DNA of 64,000 bases from a bacterium D16-51. Lineage in GTDB: Bacteria; Bacillota; Clostridia; Lachnospirales; Lachnospiraceae. The translations under genes and the position numbers were made by a program. The stretch lies in contig RAYE01000003.1 in assembly GCA_003612285.1 (NCBI GenBank), positions 1-64,000 on the forward strand, written 5' to 3'. A model generated the notes under the pieces. It was not told the DNA's origin, made no database searches, and saw only the letters and a program-made list of their open reading frames with translations. This document shows positions 23,213 through 32,542 of this stretch, piece after piece. Positions within the stretch are counted from its first letter, which is position 1; each line of letters starts with the position of its first letter.

Positions 23213-26200
23213 ATGGCTGTTTCAAATAAATCAACGGCAAGGAAGGTGGAGGAAAACCAGGCGAAGCAGGGAAACAAGGCAGCGTCGCGTCAGGCCGTAA
23301 AAAAGCCTGCGTCCGGGAAAAGTGTAAAGGGCAAAGGAACCGCAAAAAAAGAGTTGTCTTCAAGGAAAGAGAAGTCTGTAGAGGAAATAAATGAATATCA
23401 GGATCATCTGGCTTTTAAAACAGGGGTTGCTATTTGTGTAATTTTACTTGTGTCAGTGCTTCTTTATTTGTGCTATTTTGGGCTTGCCGGGGGCTTTGGG
23501 ACAGTAGTGGGCGGCCTGTTTTTTGGTATATTTGGCTGGTTTGCCTGGTTTGTACCGTTCGCCAGCCTGGTTGGGTATGTGTTTTATACGGTAAATAAAG
23601 GTGACAGGCGTGTTCCGCGCAAGCTGTTTGGGTTTGGCGGGATCATGCTTTCTTTGCTTGGGCTGACAGATTTGCTGTTTGGGAAGCAGATTATTACAGA
23701 ATATTATACCAGCAACCATGTGCTGCATCGGAATTATTTTGAATGTATGCAATTGACCCTTTCAGACGTGATGTCAAAAGGGAAATTTAACGGAGGGTTA
23801 TGTGGAAGGGCGGTTGCAGCCGTTTTTTCAACAGTTATTGGCAGGATTGGGGCGTCTGTTATACTTTTTGCCCTGTTGTTTTTTTGTCTTTATATTTTTT
23901 ACGGTGTTGAGATGATGGCCAAAATCCGTAAAAGAAATGCTTATCAGCAGGAGATGGAGGAAGCATATGGTGAAATCCGCCAGGAAGAGGAATATAAAGA
24001 GCCTTCCTACCGTGTTTTTACAAATACAAGGCATGGTGCACGGCGCAGCCATTTTCAGCCAAGAGATATGAAAAAAGCGCCAAAGGTACAGTCGTTTGAT
24101 TTGCGGAAGATGGGCAGTACCGCCCGCATAAAGCCGTCTTTTCTGCAGGGAATGGAAAAACCGCAGGCAGAGTCTGGCAGGGATTTACGGGAAACGGCTG
24201 AAAAACCTGTACAGGCAGAATCCACCAGGGAGGGGCTGGCAAAGCCGTCAGGGAAACAGGTAATGGAAGAAAAACAGGAGGGGACAGGCGCCCAGCTGGA
24301 AAATAGTATAGCAGAAGCTGTTCAGGAGCAGATTGCAACGAAAGAAATGCAGAACAAGGCGGGGGAAATCCCAATTTACCGGAATGAGTTAAATGAAAAA
24401 TTCCGAAGAAAGAAAAAAAGCGGGAATGCTGCCCTTGTATCTGCAGAAGAGGTGTTTGAAGAGGCAGAAAAACCTTCTGTAGTATCTTTGGAAAGCAGGA
24501 TGGAAGCGTCTGTTTCAGAGAAACCAAAGATAGAGAAACCGGCGTTTGAAGAAGAGAAACCGGAGATAGAGAAACCGGCGCCGGAGGAAGAGAAGCCGGA
24601 GGCAGACGAAATTGCAGAAAAGCCAGAAGCTGTATCGGAGTTATTTCCAAAGGAGGAAGAGAAACCGCAGCTTTTTGCAGAACCTGAAGAAGCAGAAGAT
24701 ATTTTTGTGCCAAATCCGTCTTTTGCAGAAGAGGCAATGCTGAATTATGAAGAAACGGAAACTGTTGTGGAAGAGACAAAGGAAGAACCTGCCCAAAAAC
24801 CAATGGCTTCTTTTGTGCATAAAGAAGAGGTAACAGATGTTACTCTGCATGACAGTCCTGTCCGCACATCAGGAGGGAAAATTGGCGGTGATAATTATGT
24901 CTCTGCTTCGGATACATTTAATGCGTTAAATGAGAGTAAGATTGCAGTTGAAGAGGACATACCATATGAGTTCCCATCTGTGCAGCTTTTATCCCTTCCA
25001 AAGTCTGCGCAGGGGAGCGTCAGTGATGAAGAGCTGCGCGCGACAGCGTTAAAACTGCAGGAGACTTTAAAAAGTTTTAATGTCAACGTAAATATGGGGG
25101 CGGTTACCTGCGGGCCTGCGGTTACACGTTATGAGCTTTTTCCAGAGCAGGGGGTGCGCGTGAATAAGATTACAAATCTTGCAGATGATTTAAAGCTAAG
25201 CCTGGCAGCGGCAAGTATCAGAATTGAAGCTCCCATTCCGGGAAAGGCAGCAGTTGGGATTGAGATTCCAAATCCTGTGCCAAGCCCTGTTTTTTTCCGT
25301 GAATTGTTGGAAGGGGATACATTTAGCAATTCCAAATCTGCTATGGCATTTGCTGTTGGGAAAGATATCGCAGGAAAAGTAATTCTGGCAGATATTGCAA
25401 AGATGCCGCATCTTTTGATTGCAGGGGCGACAGGTTCCGGTAAATCTGTCTGTATCAATACATTGATAATGAGCATTTTATATAAGGCGGATCCAAAAGA
25501 TGTGAAACTGATTATGATTGACCCGAAGGTTGTAGAGTTAAGCGTATATAATGGGATTCCTCATTTGTTCTGTCCTGTCGTGACTGACCCGAAAGAGGCT
25601 GCGGCTGCTTTGAACTGGGCGGTAAGGGAGATGATGGACAGGTATAATAAATTTAAAGAGCTTGGGGTGCGTAATATTGCCGGATATAATGAGAAAATTA
25701 AGGATTTTGACAATGCAGCAGAGGCAGGTTATGCAAAGATGCCTTACCTTGTTGTAATTGTGGACGAGTTTGCCGATTTAATGATGGTAGCCTCAAAGGA
25801 AGTGGAAGATGCAGTCTGCCGTCTGGCACAGCTTGCACGGGCGGCTGGCATCCATCTTGTGCTTGCAACGCAGAGGCCGTCTGTAAATGTTATCACCGGC
25901 GTGATTAAGGCAAACATTCCTTCCCGTATTGCTTTTTCTGTATCTTCTGTTATTGATTCCAGGACAATCCTGGATAAGGGCGGGGCAGAAAAGCTGCTTG
26001 GAAAAGGGGACATGTTGTTTTTCCCTTCCGGTTATTCAGAGCCAGTGCGCGTGCAGGGGGCATTTGTGTCAGATAATGAGGTCAGCAATGTTGTTGAATT
26101 TTTGCGCAGTAATAACGAAACTCCGGAATATAACCATTCGGTAACAGAGATTATTGAGGAGCCAAAGGAAGAAGAGGTTCAGGAGAAAAAAAGCCAGGCA

Positions 26201-26497
26201 GACCATGATGAATATTTTGAGGATGCAGGAAGGTTTGTAATAGAGTCGGACCGTGCGGCGGCTGGGCAGCTCCAGAGGCGTTTTTCGATTGGGTTTAACC
26301 GTGCCGGACGGATTATTGACCAGTTAAATAAGGCGGGCGTGGTAGGGCCGGCAGAAGGGACAAAACCGCGTAAAGTACTGATGACAATGGAAGAGTTTGA
26401 GCAGATGCTTTCAGGAGGCGCTGCAGTCCCGGAGGAAGAGATGGAATCTATGGTGCGGGAGATGGAAGCAGAAGCAGTTGCAACAGGTGAGATATAA
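23213..26497 (+). CDS. ftsK: DNA translocase FtsK/SpoIIIE
   Basis: A 1094-residue protein, longer than the roughly 790 of SpoIIIE. A basic N-terminus is followed by four membrane segments (about 70-240). A long acidic/Pro-rich linker (about 290-600) contains EKPxIEKPxxEEE repeats. The alpha/beta motor follows with Walker A GATGSGKSV near residue 737 and Walker B VVIVDEFADL, and a C-terminal gamma winged-helix domain (RRFSIGFNRAGRIIDQL) that reads KOPS/SRS sites. It pumps DNA through the division or sporulation septum. ATG 23213 follows TAGGAGA. The extra length lies in the linker. Confidence 0.96.
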   Translation: MAVSNKSTARKVEENQAKQGNKAASRQAVKKPASGKSVKGKGTAKKELSSRKEKSVEEINEYQDHLAFKTGVAICVILLVSVLLYLCYFGLAGGFGTVVGGLFFGIFGWFAWFVPFASLVGYVFYTVNKGDRRVPRKLFGFGGIMLSLLGLTDLLFGKQIITEYYTSNHVLHRNYFECMQLTLSDVMSKGKFNGGLCGRAVAAVFSTVIGRIGASVILFALLFFCLYIFYGVEMMAKIRKRNAYQQEMEEAYGEIRQEEEYKEPSYRVFTNTRHGARRSHFQPRDMKKAPKVQSFDLRKMGSTARIKPSFLQGMEKPQAESGRDLRETAEKPVQAESTREGLAKPSGKQVMEEKQEGTGAQLENSIAEAVQEQIATKEMQNKAGEIPIYRNELNEKFRRKKKSGNAALVSAEEVFEEAEKPSVVSLESRMEASVSEKPKIEKPAFEEEKPEIEKPAPEEEKPEADEIAEKPEAVSELFPKEEEKPQLFAEPEEAEDIFVPNPSFAEEAMLNYEETETVVEETKEEPAQKPMASFVHKEEVTDVTLHDSPVRTSGGKIGGDNYVSASDTFNALNESKIAVEEDIPYEFPSVQLLSLPKSAQGSVSDEELRATALKLQETLKSFNVNVNMGAVTCGPAVTRYELFPEQGVRVNKITNLADDLKLSLAAASIRIEAPIPGKAAVGIEIPNPVPSPVFFRELLEGDTFSNSKSAMAFAVGKDIAGKVILADIAKMPHLLIAGATGSGKSVCINTLIMSILYKADPKDVKLIMIDPKVVELSVYNGIPHLFCPVVTDPKEAAAALNWAVREMMDRYNKFKELGVRNIAGYNEKIKDFDNAAEAGYAKMPYLVVIVDEFADLMMVASKEVEDAVCRLAQLARAAGIHLVLATQRPSVNVITGVIKANIPSRIAFSVSSVIDSRTILDKGGAEKLLGKGDMLFFPSGYSEPVRVQGAFVSDNEVSNVVEFLRSNNETPEYNHSVTEIIEEPKEEEVQEKKSQADHDEYFEDAGRFVIESDRAAAGQLQRRFSIGFNRAGRIIDQLNKAGVVGPAEGTKPRKVLMTMEEFEQMLSGGAAVPEEEMESMVREMEAEAVATGEI

Positions 26498-27453
26498 TGC
26501 AGGAAAAAAAATACCGTGGCGTGCTGGTGGCAAATGCCTTTTTAAGGACAGAGAAGTTTACGGAACACTATGAATGGCTGAAAACGGCGGCAGAAAAATG
26601 CAGCATGGATTTGGCACTGCTTAGCAATTCTGATTTGCTTTTCCCGCTTTGCAGTAAAAGGGCAGCGGTGGGTGCAGAACTGAAACAAAGGGTGGAAGCG
26701 GCTGCTTTGGAAAATGACTTTGTCATATATTGGGACAAGGATATCCCATTGGGGAATATGCTGCAGGTCTGCTGCAGGAAACAGGATGTCCCGGTTTTTA
26801 ATTCACTGGATTCCATTGCAGTTTGCGACAATAAATACGAGACATACCAAAAACTTTGGGAGTGGAACCAGTCCTGTGCGGAGGGGGAGGAAATACCAAT
26901 CCTTCCCACGATTGCAGCGCCAATGACCTATCCGAATGTCGGATATCCGGATATTGGTTTTTTAGCCCCGGTCCTTTCCGCCCTGGGGCTTCCTGTCGTT
27001 ATAAAGGAATGCTATGGTTCTTTTGGGCAGCAGGTATATCTTGCAGCTACAAAAGAAGAGGCAGGGAAGATTACAAGAAAGCTGGCAGGGAAGCCGTTTC
27101 TATACCAGTGGTATCAGAAAGAAAGCAGCGGACGGGATGTAAGGCTGCAGGTTGTCGGGGATAAGGTAATAGCGGCGATGTACCGTTTTTCAGAAAGTGA
27201 TTTCCGGGCAAATATTTCGAATGGGGGGCAGATGGAGCAGTATTTTCCAACGGAGGAAGAGTGTTCTTTAGCGGTGCGCACTGCCAGGGTTTTGGGGCTT
27301 GATTTTGCGGGGGTGGATTTATTATTTACCGGGGAACAGGCTGATGTGGTCTGCGAAGTAAATTCTAATGCGCATTTTAAAAATATTTATACCTGTACTG
27401 GCGTGAATACAGCGGAATATATTATGGAGCATATCAAGGACAGGCTGGTATGA
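26497..27453 (+). CDS. ATP-grasp ligase (RimK-like), first of a pair
   Basis: A 318-residue protein. VVIKECYGSFGQQVYLA is the ATP-binding glycine-rich part, DVRLQVVGDKVIAAMYR the central strand region, and CEVNSNAHFKNIYTCTG the Mg-binding end of an ATP-grasp fold of RimK type. These enzymes join a carboxylate to an amine or thiol through an acyl phosphate. The ATG overlaps the ftsK stop by one base, so translation is coupled. The substrate is unknown; peptide tailing or cell-wall modification would be guesses. Confidence 0.85.
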   Translation: MQEKKYRGVLVANAFLRTEKFTEHYEWLKTAAEKCSMDLALLSNSDLLFPLCSKRAAVGAELKQRVEAAALENDFVIYWDKDIPLGNMLQVCCRKQDVPVFNSLDSIAVCDNKYETYQKLWEWNQSCAEGEEIPILPTIAAPMTYPNVGYPDIGFLAPVLSALGLPVVIKECYGSFGQQVYLAATKEEAGKITRKLAGKPFLYQWYQKESSGRDVRLQVVGDKVIAAMYRFSESDFRANISNGGQMEQYFPTEEECSLAVRTARVLGLDFAGVDLLFTGEQADVVCEVNSNAHFKNIYTCTGVNTAEYIMEHIKDRLV

Positions 27454-27495
27454 GGTGTTTAACCATATTTTAAGATGTTTTAGGTGGAGGGATTT

Positions 27496-28446
27496 GTGAA
27501 GGGATATTTGGTTTACCGGGAGGAAGAAGCTGCCAGGAACCGGGAGTTTATCAGGATGTTTTATGAGGAAGGGAAGCAGTGCAGCATTTCTTTTGAATAT
27601 ATCCCGTATAATAGCTATCAAAAGAAAGGGCTTCCTGATTTCGTGCTGAACCGTACAAGGGATGCTTTGGTCAGCCGTTGGTATGAAGGGAAGGGAGTTA
27701 GGGTATTGCATAGTTCCTGTATTACAGAAATCGGCAACCATAAGATGAAAACGCTGCAGTATCTTAAAGAAAACCTTTCGGATGGGATTCTTAGAGAAAA
27801 GTGGATGCCGGATTCTGTCTTGCTTACAAAGGAGCGGCTGGCTGAATGGACAGGGGCGGCTGCTGCACAGGACAAGGGGATATTTTGCGAGGCGCAGGAT
27901 TTTTGGAAAAGAGATGGTTCCTGCATTTTAAAAAGTGTAGATGGGCATGGTGGAAGCGAGGTAACGGAGCTGTTCTGCCCATATGGAGGAGCCGGGAAGA
28001 AAGGGCAGGAGACTTGGGAAGAACTGTATCATGCCCTGTTACTATTTCAGGGGAAAGAGTGTATTTTGCAGGAAAAAATAGAAAGTGACAGCCGTGACGT
28101 CAGAGTTTATATTTTAGGAGGAGAGCTGTATCAGGCAGTTGCCAGGCAGGGGAAGGATGATTTCCGATCTAATTTTTCACTGGGCGGCTCGGCATCGTGC
28201 TATAAATTTTCGGGGCAGGAACTGGGCTATGTAAAACAATTCCTTCGGGCGTTTAAAAAAGAAATACTGGGGCTTGCCGGATTGGATTTTATCATAAGAA
28301 AGGATGGGAAGCTTATTTTTAATGAATTGGAAGAGATGGTGGGAACACGGATGTTGTATCAGGTTACAGACTGCAATGTTGTAAGGGACTATGTCAGGTG
28401 GCTGCTGTGTAACTATGAAGCCGCAAGGCTGAATAGTTACAAATAG
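27496..28446 (+). CDS. ATP-grasp ligase, second of a pair
   Basis: A 316-residue protein related in design to its neighbour: CILKSVDGHGGSEV as the nucleotide-binding loop, ILQEKIESDSRDVRVYILGGELY as the central part, then FRSNFSLGG and LIFNELEEMVGTRMLY at the metal site. It differs clearly from the first copy in sequence, so the pair is old or of separate origin. GTG 27496 is preferred because GGTGGAGG lies 5 bp upstream. The gap to the first gene is 42 bp, so they probably act in one pathway. Confidence 0.8.
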   Translation: MKGYLVYREEEAARNREFIRMFYEEGKQCSISFEYIPYNSYQKKGLPDFVLNRTRDALVSRWYEGKGVRVLHSSCITEIGNHKMKTLQYLKENLSDGILREKWMPDSVLLTKERLAEWTGAAAAQDKGIFCEAQDFWKRDGSCILKSVDGHGGSEVTELFCPYGGAGKKGQETWEELYHALLLFQGKECILQEKIESDSRDVRVYILGGELYQAVARQGKDDFRSNFSLGGSASCYKFSGQELGYVKQFLRAFKKEILGLAGLDFIIRKDGKLIFNELEEMVGTRMLYQVTDCNVVRDYVRWLLCNYEAARLNSYK

Positions 28447-28530
28447 TGTTGCCGAATCCTAATAATAATATGGTAATTTTTAGAAGGATAGGTTATAATA
28501 CTGGAATGGAAGCGAAAGCAGGTGAATGAT

Positions 28531-29061
28531 ATGAATGCATTGCAGGAGGACGCAGCCTATACAGTGGAAGATATATATGCCCTTCCAGAGGGGGAGCGTG
28601 CGGAACTGATTGATGGGCAGATTTATTATATGGCAGCTCCAGGCAGGAAGCACCAGCAGCTTTTAGGGGCAGTCTATCGGAAAATTGCGGATTACATTGA
28701 TTCTCATGGCGGTGAATGTGAGGTGGACATCGCGCCATTTGCAGTTTTTTTAAACAGGGACAGCAAGAATTATGTAGAGCCTGATATATCGGTTGTCTGT
28801 GATAAGGGGAAGCTGGATGACAGAGGGTGTTTCGGGGCGCCGGACTGGATTATAGAAATTGTTTCGCCTTCCAGCCGTTCGATGGATTACTTTAAAAAGC
28901 TTTTTAAATACCGCTCTGCGGGAGTCCGGGAATATTGGGTGGTGGATAGTGAGCGGCAGTCGGTGACAGTGTATAATTTTGAGCAGGATGATATGGTAGA
29001 ATATTCTTTTGGAGAGGAAATTCCAGTTGGGTTATACCAGGGTTTTTCTTTGACCATCTAA
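28531..29061 (+). CDS. Uma2/DUF820-family PD-(D/E)XK protein
   Basis: A 176-residue protein with ERAELIDGQIYYMAAP at about 24-39, YVEPDISVVC near 80, PDWIIEIVSPSS near 100 and the ending YRSAGVREYWVVD. These are the conserved blocks of the Uma2 family, whose D/E and ExV residues form a PD-(D/E)XK nuclease-like site. Function in bacteria is unproven. It stands alone with AGGTGA upstream of ATG 28531, and a TATAAT at 28494-28499 may belong to its promoter. Confidence 0.85.
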   Translation: MNALQEDAAYTVEDIYALPEGERAELIDGQIYYMAAPGRKHQQLLGAVYRKIADYIDSHGGECEVDIAPFAVFLNRDSKNYVEPDISVVCDKGKLDDRGCFGAPDWIIEIVSPSSRSMDYFKKLFKYRSAGVREYWVVDSERQSVTVYNFEQDDMVEYSFGEEIPVGLYQGFSLTI

Positions 29062-29180
29062 GGAACTGTTAAGAATAATTCGTAGTTATTTTGGCGGCTT
29101 ATAAGAGGAACTATAATTTATCCACTAACCGCTCAGGCAGAAAAATTAACCAGAAAAATAAAAGGAGGAGCAGGAGGATT

Positions 29181-30851
29181 ATGAAAACAGATATTGAGAT
29201 TGCACAGGAGGCAGAGCTTCTTCCTATCCGTGAAGTGGCGGAACAGCTTGGGATTGAAGAAAAGGATTTGGAATACTATGGAAAGTATAAGGCGAAGCTT
29301 TCCGATGAACTATGGGAAGAGGTAAAAGAAAACAAAGACGGGAAATTAGTCCTTGTCACGGCGATTAACCCGACTCCTGCCGGGGAAGGAAAGACCACGA
29401 CGACAGTCGGCCTTGGCGAAGCAATGGGAAAGCTGGGGAAAAAGGCGGCGATTGCGCTGCGTGAGCCATCGCTTGGCCCGTGTTTTGGCATAAAAGGCGG
29501 GGCAGCCGGAGGCGGCTATGCACAGGTCGTCCCAATGGAGGATTTAAACCTTCATTTTACGGGGGATTTCCATGCGATTACTTCAGCAAATAATCTTCTT
29601 GCGGCAATGCTTGATAACCATATTAAGCAGGGGAATGCGTTAAATATTGATACTAACCATATTGTCTGGAAGCGCTGTGTTGATATGAATGACAGGGTTC
29701 TGCGCAATATTGTTGTGGGGCTTGGAAGGGAAGCAGACGGGGTGGTAAGGGAAGATCATTTTATTATTTCTGTGGCGTCTGAAATTATGGCGATTCTGTG
29801 CCTGGCTGAAAATATGAAAGATTTAAAAGAACGTCTTTCTAAAATTATCGCAGCTTATGATTTTGAAGGGCAGCCGGTGACAGCAGGGCAGCTGAATGCA
29901 ACAGGGGCTATGGCTGCATTATTAAAGGATGCCATTAAGCCAAATTTAATCCAGACAGTGGAAAATACGCCGGCATTTGTACACGGTGGCCCATTTGCCA
30001 ATATTGCGCATGGCTGCAACAGTGTCCGCGCTACAAAAACAGCGTTAAAGCTTGCGGACTATGTAATTACAGAGGCAGGGTTTGGCGCAGATTTGGGGGC
30101 GGAGAAGTTTTTGGACATTAAATGCCGCATTGGAGGTTTAAAGCCGGACGCCATTGTGTTAGTGGCAACGGTCCGTGCCTTAAAGTACAATGGGGGCGTG
30201 GCAAAAGAAGAGCTGAATGCTGAAAATCTGGAAGCGTTGGAAAAAGGGATTGTAAATTTGGAAAAGCATATAGAAAATGTAGCAAAATACAAAGTCCCAT
30301 GTGTCGTTACGTTAAACCGATTTGTGTCTGACAGTGATGCAGAGCTTGCTTTTGTAAAGGAGTTTTGTGAAAGCCGCGGATGTGAGTTCGCCCTTTCAGA
30401 AGTATGGGAAAAAGGTGGAGAGGGCGGCATTGAGCTGGCTAATAAAGTACTTTCTACATTGGAACAGAAAGAAAGCCGGTTTGAGCCATTGTATGATACC
30501 AGCTTGTCCATAAAGGAAAAGATAGAAACAATTGCAAAAGAAATCTATGGGGCGGCAGAAGTAGTGTATGCCCCGACGGCAGGGCAGGAAATTGCACGCT
30601 TAGAAAAGCTTGGCTATGGCAATACCCCGGTTTGTATGGCAAAGAACCAGTATTCGCTTTCTGACGACCCGAAAAGGCTTGGAAGGCCGACCGATTTTAC
30701 GGTTACGATACGTGAGGTGTATGTATCAGCAGGGGCCGGTTTTGTAGTGGCGATTACAGGAACGGTTATGACGATGCCAGGGCTGCCGCTTCATCCTGCG
30801 GCAGAGCGGATTGATGTAGATGATACCGGAAAGATTACAGGGTTATCTTAA
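29181..30851 (+). CDS. fhs: Formate-tetrahydrofolate ligase
   Basis: A 556-residue enzyme that forms 10-formyl-THF from formate, THF and ATP, feeding purine synthesis and, in acetogens, the methyl branch of the Wood-Ljungdahl pathway. [17 protein letters not shown] is the P-loop near residues 62-78, and [20 protein letters not shown] and FTGDFHAI are family signatures. The length is standard. ATG 29181 is preceded by GGAGCAGGAGG. The 119-base space before it holds no riboswitch that I recognise. A cluster of terminators follows the gene. Confidence 0.98.
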   Translation: MKTDIEIAQEAELLPIREVAEQLGIEEKDLEYYGKYKAKLSDELWEEVKENKDGKLVLVTAINPTPAGEGKTTTTVGLGEAMGKLGKKAAIALREPSLGPCFGIKGGAAGGGYAQVVPMEDLNLHFTGDFHAITSANNLLAAMLDNHIKQGNALNIDTNHIVWKRCVDMNDRVLRNIVVGLGREADGVVREDHFIISVASEIMAILCLAENMKDLKERLSKIIAAYDFEGQPVTAGQLNATGAMAALLKDAIKPNLIQTVENTPAFVHGGPFANIAHGCNSVRATKTALKLADYVITEAGFGADLGAEKFLDIKCRIGGLKPDAIVLVATVRALKYNGGVAKEELNAENLEALEKGIVNLEKHIENVAKYKVPCVVTLNRFVSDSDAELAFVKEFCESRGCEFALSEVWEKGGEGGIELANKVLSTLEQKESRFEPLYDTSLSIKEKIETIAKEIYGAAEVVYAPTAGQEIARLEKLGYGNTPVCMAKNQYSLSDDPKRLGRPTDFTVTIREVYVSAGAGFVVAITGTVMTMPGLPLHPAAERIDVDDTGKITGLS

Positions 30852-30859
30852 AGGATAGA

Positions 30860-30888
30860 GGGCACCAGCGCAGGCGGTGCCCTTATTT
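30860..30888 (+). terminator. fhs terminator, first of four copies
   Basis: GGGCACC (30860-30866) pairs with GGTGCCC (30876-30882), loop of 9, followed by TTATTT. The same hairpin recurs at 30950-30972, 31040-31062 and 31130-31152 within the 90-bp tandem repeat. Confidence 0.85.
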
Positions 30889-31159
30889 AAGTTATAAGAA
30901 ATTGCTGTAATTGTAGTGGTATTCCGACAAAAAGCGAAGCTTTTTGATAGGGCACCAGCGCAGGCGGTGCCCTTATTTAAGTTATAAGAAATTGCTGTAA
31001 TTGTAGTGGTATTCCGACAAAAAGCGAAGCTTTTTGATAGGGCACCAGCGCAGGCGGTGCCCTTATTTAAGTTATAAGAAATTGCTGTAATTGTAGTGGT
31101 ATTCCGACAAAAAGCGAAGCTTTTTGATAGGGCACCAGCGCAGGCGGTGCCCTTATTTA
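30861..31159. repeat. Perfect 90-bp tandem repeat of terminator cassettes (3.3 copies)
   Basis: Units start at 30861, 30951, 31041 and 31131; the first three are identical over 90 bp and the fourth stops after 29 bp. Each unit holds a plus-strand terminator (GGGCACC stem then TTATTT) and a second palindrome, AAAAAGCGAAGCTTTTT, that can act as a terminator for minus-strand transcripts. The array separates fhs from the convergent SEC-C gene, whose stop codon touches the last hairpin. Confidence 0.95.
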
Positions 31160-31494
31160 TTCATGCAGCATTGTTTATATTTTTTTCCAGAGCCGCAAGG
31201 GCAGGGGTCATTTCGGCCGATTTTTTTTGCGTTGCGTATATAAGGTTCAAAATAGTCCCCGCCATAGATGACATTATCTTTTGGCCTTTCGTTTGGATAG
31301 TTTTTGTAATAGAATCCGCCGCTGCAATCCGGTTCAATTTTTCGGTATGATTTTAAGAGGCTTTCTTTCACGTAGGGCAGGTTGCTTCCTGATTCAAGTG
31401 TTTGGAAGAAATCCTGCATTTTTCCATAAAAGTCAGGATAGTCTTTTTTGACTATTTTGGCCTGCTTTAGGATTTCCTGGCGTTCCTCAATCAT
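31153..31494 (-). CDS. SEC-C zinc-binding motif protein
   Basis: A 113-residue protein with a helical N-terminus and a C-terminal SEC-C metal-binding motif, [18 protein letters not shown], at residues 93-110, as found at the end of SecA. SEC-C tails bind zinc and can contact SecB or ribosomes. It is the last gene of the leftward chaperone operon, 51 bp after the J-protein gene. A chaperone-linked role is suggested only by this position. Confidence 0.85.
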   Translation of the reverse strand: MIEERQEILKQAKIVKKDYPDFYGKMQDFFQTLESGSNLPYVKESLLKSYRKIEPDCSGGFYYKNYPNERPKDNVIYGGDYFEPYIRNAKKIGRNDPCPCGSGKKYKQCCMNK

Positions 31495-31545
31495 GCAGAG
31501 TTTCGTGTCTAACAGTGCAAATTTAAGGACAACAGGATGGAGGCC

Positions 31546-32532
31546 TTAAATTCCGTAAAATGCATCATAGGCACGTTTCATGGTGGCGCCGAGGCGGGAA
31601 TCATTTGTTACGAGAGAAAAGTTATATTCCCAAAGCAGATGCCTGACAATTTCTTTTTCTTCCTCCGTCCTGCATGCTTTTTCCAAAGTAGGGAACACCT
31701 GCCCTAATTTGGAAAAATACTTTGTATTCCCTATATAATTAATATAAATATTGGAGAATATTATGGAAATTTCCATGATATATTCCGGGATATAAAGGCG
31801 GTATTGCTCTAGGAATAAAACCAGCCTTTCAGTAATTTCCGGGAGATATTCTGTCCTATCCTGGCTTACCTTAGCCAGCATTAAATAGGTTTCAAAGATT
31901 TCCGGAAGCTCCTCTTTGCTCCATTTTTTATCCTGCCGGGAAACCTCAAGCAGGATTGACAGGATGGTATCATACTCCCCATAGTCAAAACATTCTGAAG
32001 CATAGATTAAAATAAAGTCAATATCCCTGCAGCCAAGATTATATGCTTTTTCACATGCAAAATATGCCTTATTGGTAAATCCACGCGCCATATAGGAAAT
32101 AGCCAGTTCCTTTTGGAACCATTTATTTTCTGGTTCTCTTTCTGCCAGCTTTTCCGCATTCTTTACTGCTTTTCCAGTATTTCCACATTCCCGCTGGGCA
32201 AGGATCAGATAGTACAGGAATTGTATATTGTCTGGGAACAGTTTCCAGGCTTTTTCACAGGTATCGCGGGCTGTTTTGGAGTCACCGGCCTGAAGGGAAC
32301 GTGTAATCTGGTCTGCCATATATTGGGCAGACGGATCGCTGAGCATAGGAAATGCAGGCCCGGTAGATATATTATCTGTTTTTTTCAGGTATTCATAGGC
32401 TTCCCGGATTTTCTGGAACTGTTCTGGGTCCGATTCTGGTGAATATTGCCGTATCATTTTAAAATATGCTTTTTTGATTTCGGTCTGGGATGCCTCAGGG
32501 GTTATTCCAAGAATTTTGTAATATGTATCCAT
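31546..32532 (-). CDS. J-domain protein with altered HPD motif and TPR-like C-terminus
   Basis: A 328-residue protein. Residues 1-50 form a J domain (YYKILGITPEASQTEIKKAYF, then FQKIREAYEYL), but the HPD tripeptide that activates Hsp70 is replaced by SPE at 31-33. The rest consists of helical hairpins resembling TPR repeats (residues 75-200: AWKLFPDNIQFLYYLILAQRECGNTGKAVKNAEKL). It starts 10 bp after the DnaK-like gene with GAAAGGAA upstream. It should be the dedicated partner of that short Hsp70, though stimulation without HPD is uncertain. Confidence 0.85.
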   Translation of the reverse strand: MDTYYKILGITPEASQTEIKKAYFKMIRQYSPESDPEQFQKIREAYEYLKKTDNISTGPAFPMLSDPSAQYMADQITRSLQAGDSKTARDTCEKAWKLFPDNIQFLYYLILAQRECGNTGKAVKNAEKLAEREPENKWFQKELAISYMARGFTNKAYFACEKAYNLGCRDIDFILIYASECFDYGEYDTILSILLEVSRQDKKWSKEELPEIFETYLMLAKVSQDRTEYLPEITERLVLFLEQYRLYIPEYIMEISIIFSNIYINYIGNTKYFSKLGQVFPTLEKACRTEEEKEIVRHLLWEYNFSLVTNDSRLGATMKRAYDAFYGI

Positions 32533-32542
32533 TGTATTCCTT

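Noticed and set aside
24018-24803. Long antisense reading frame of 261 codons rich in Leu and Pro
   Set aside because: It is the mirror of the Glu/Pro-rich linker of ftsK, with no ribosome binding site and low-complexity composition.
29062-29180. Possible tetrahydrofolate riboswitch ahead of fhs
   Set aside because: The leader is short and lacks the paired and pseudoknot elements I would expect; only a ribosome binding site is clear.
30059-30511. Antisense frame of 150 codons within fhs
   Set aside because: Shadow of a highly conserved gene; no start signal or known domain.
30861-31159. Regular direct repeats that could suggest a CRISPR array
   Set aside because: The units are identical over the full 90 bp with no variable spacers, and contain terminator hairpins. 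No cas genes are nearby.
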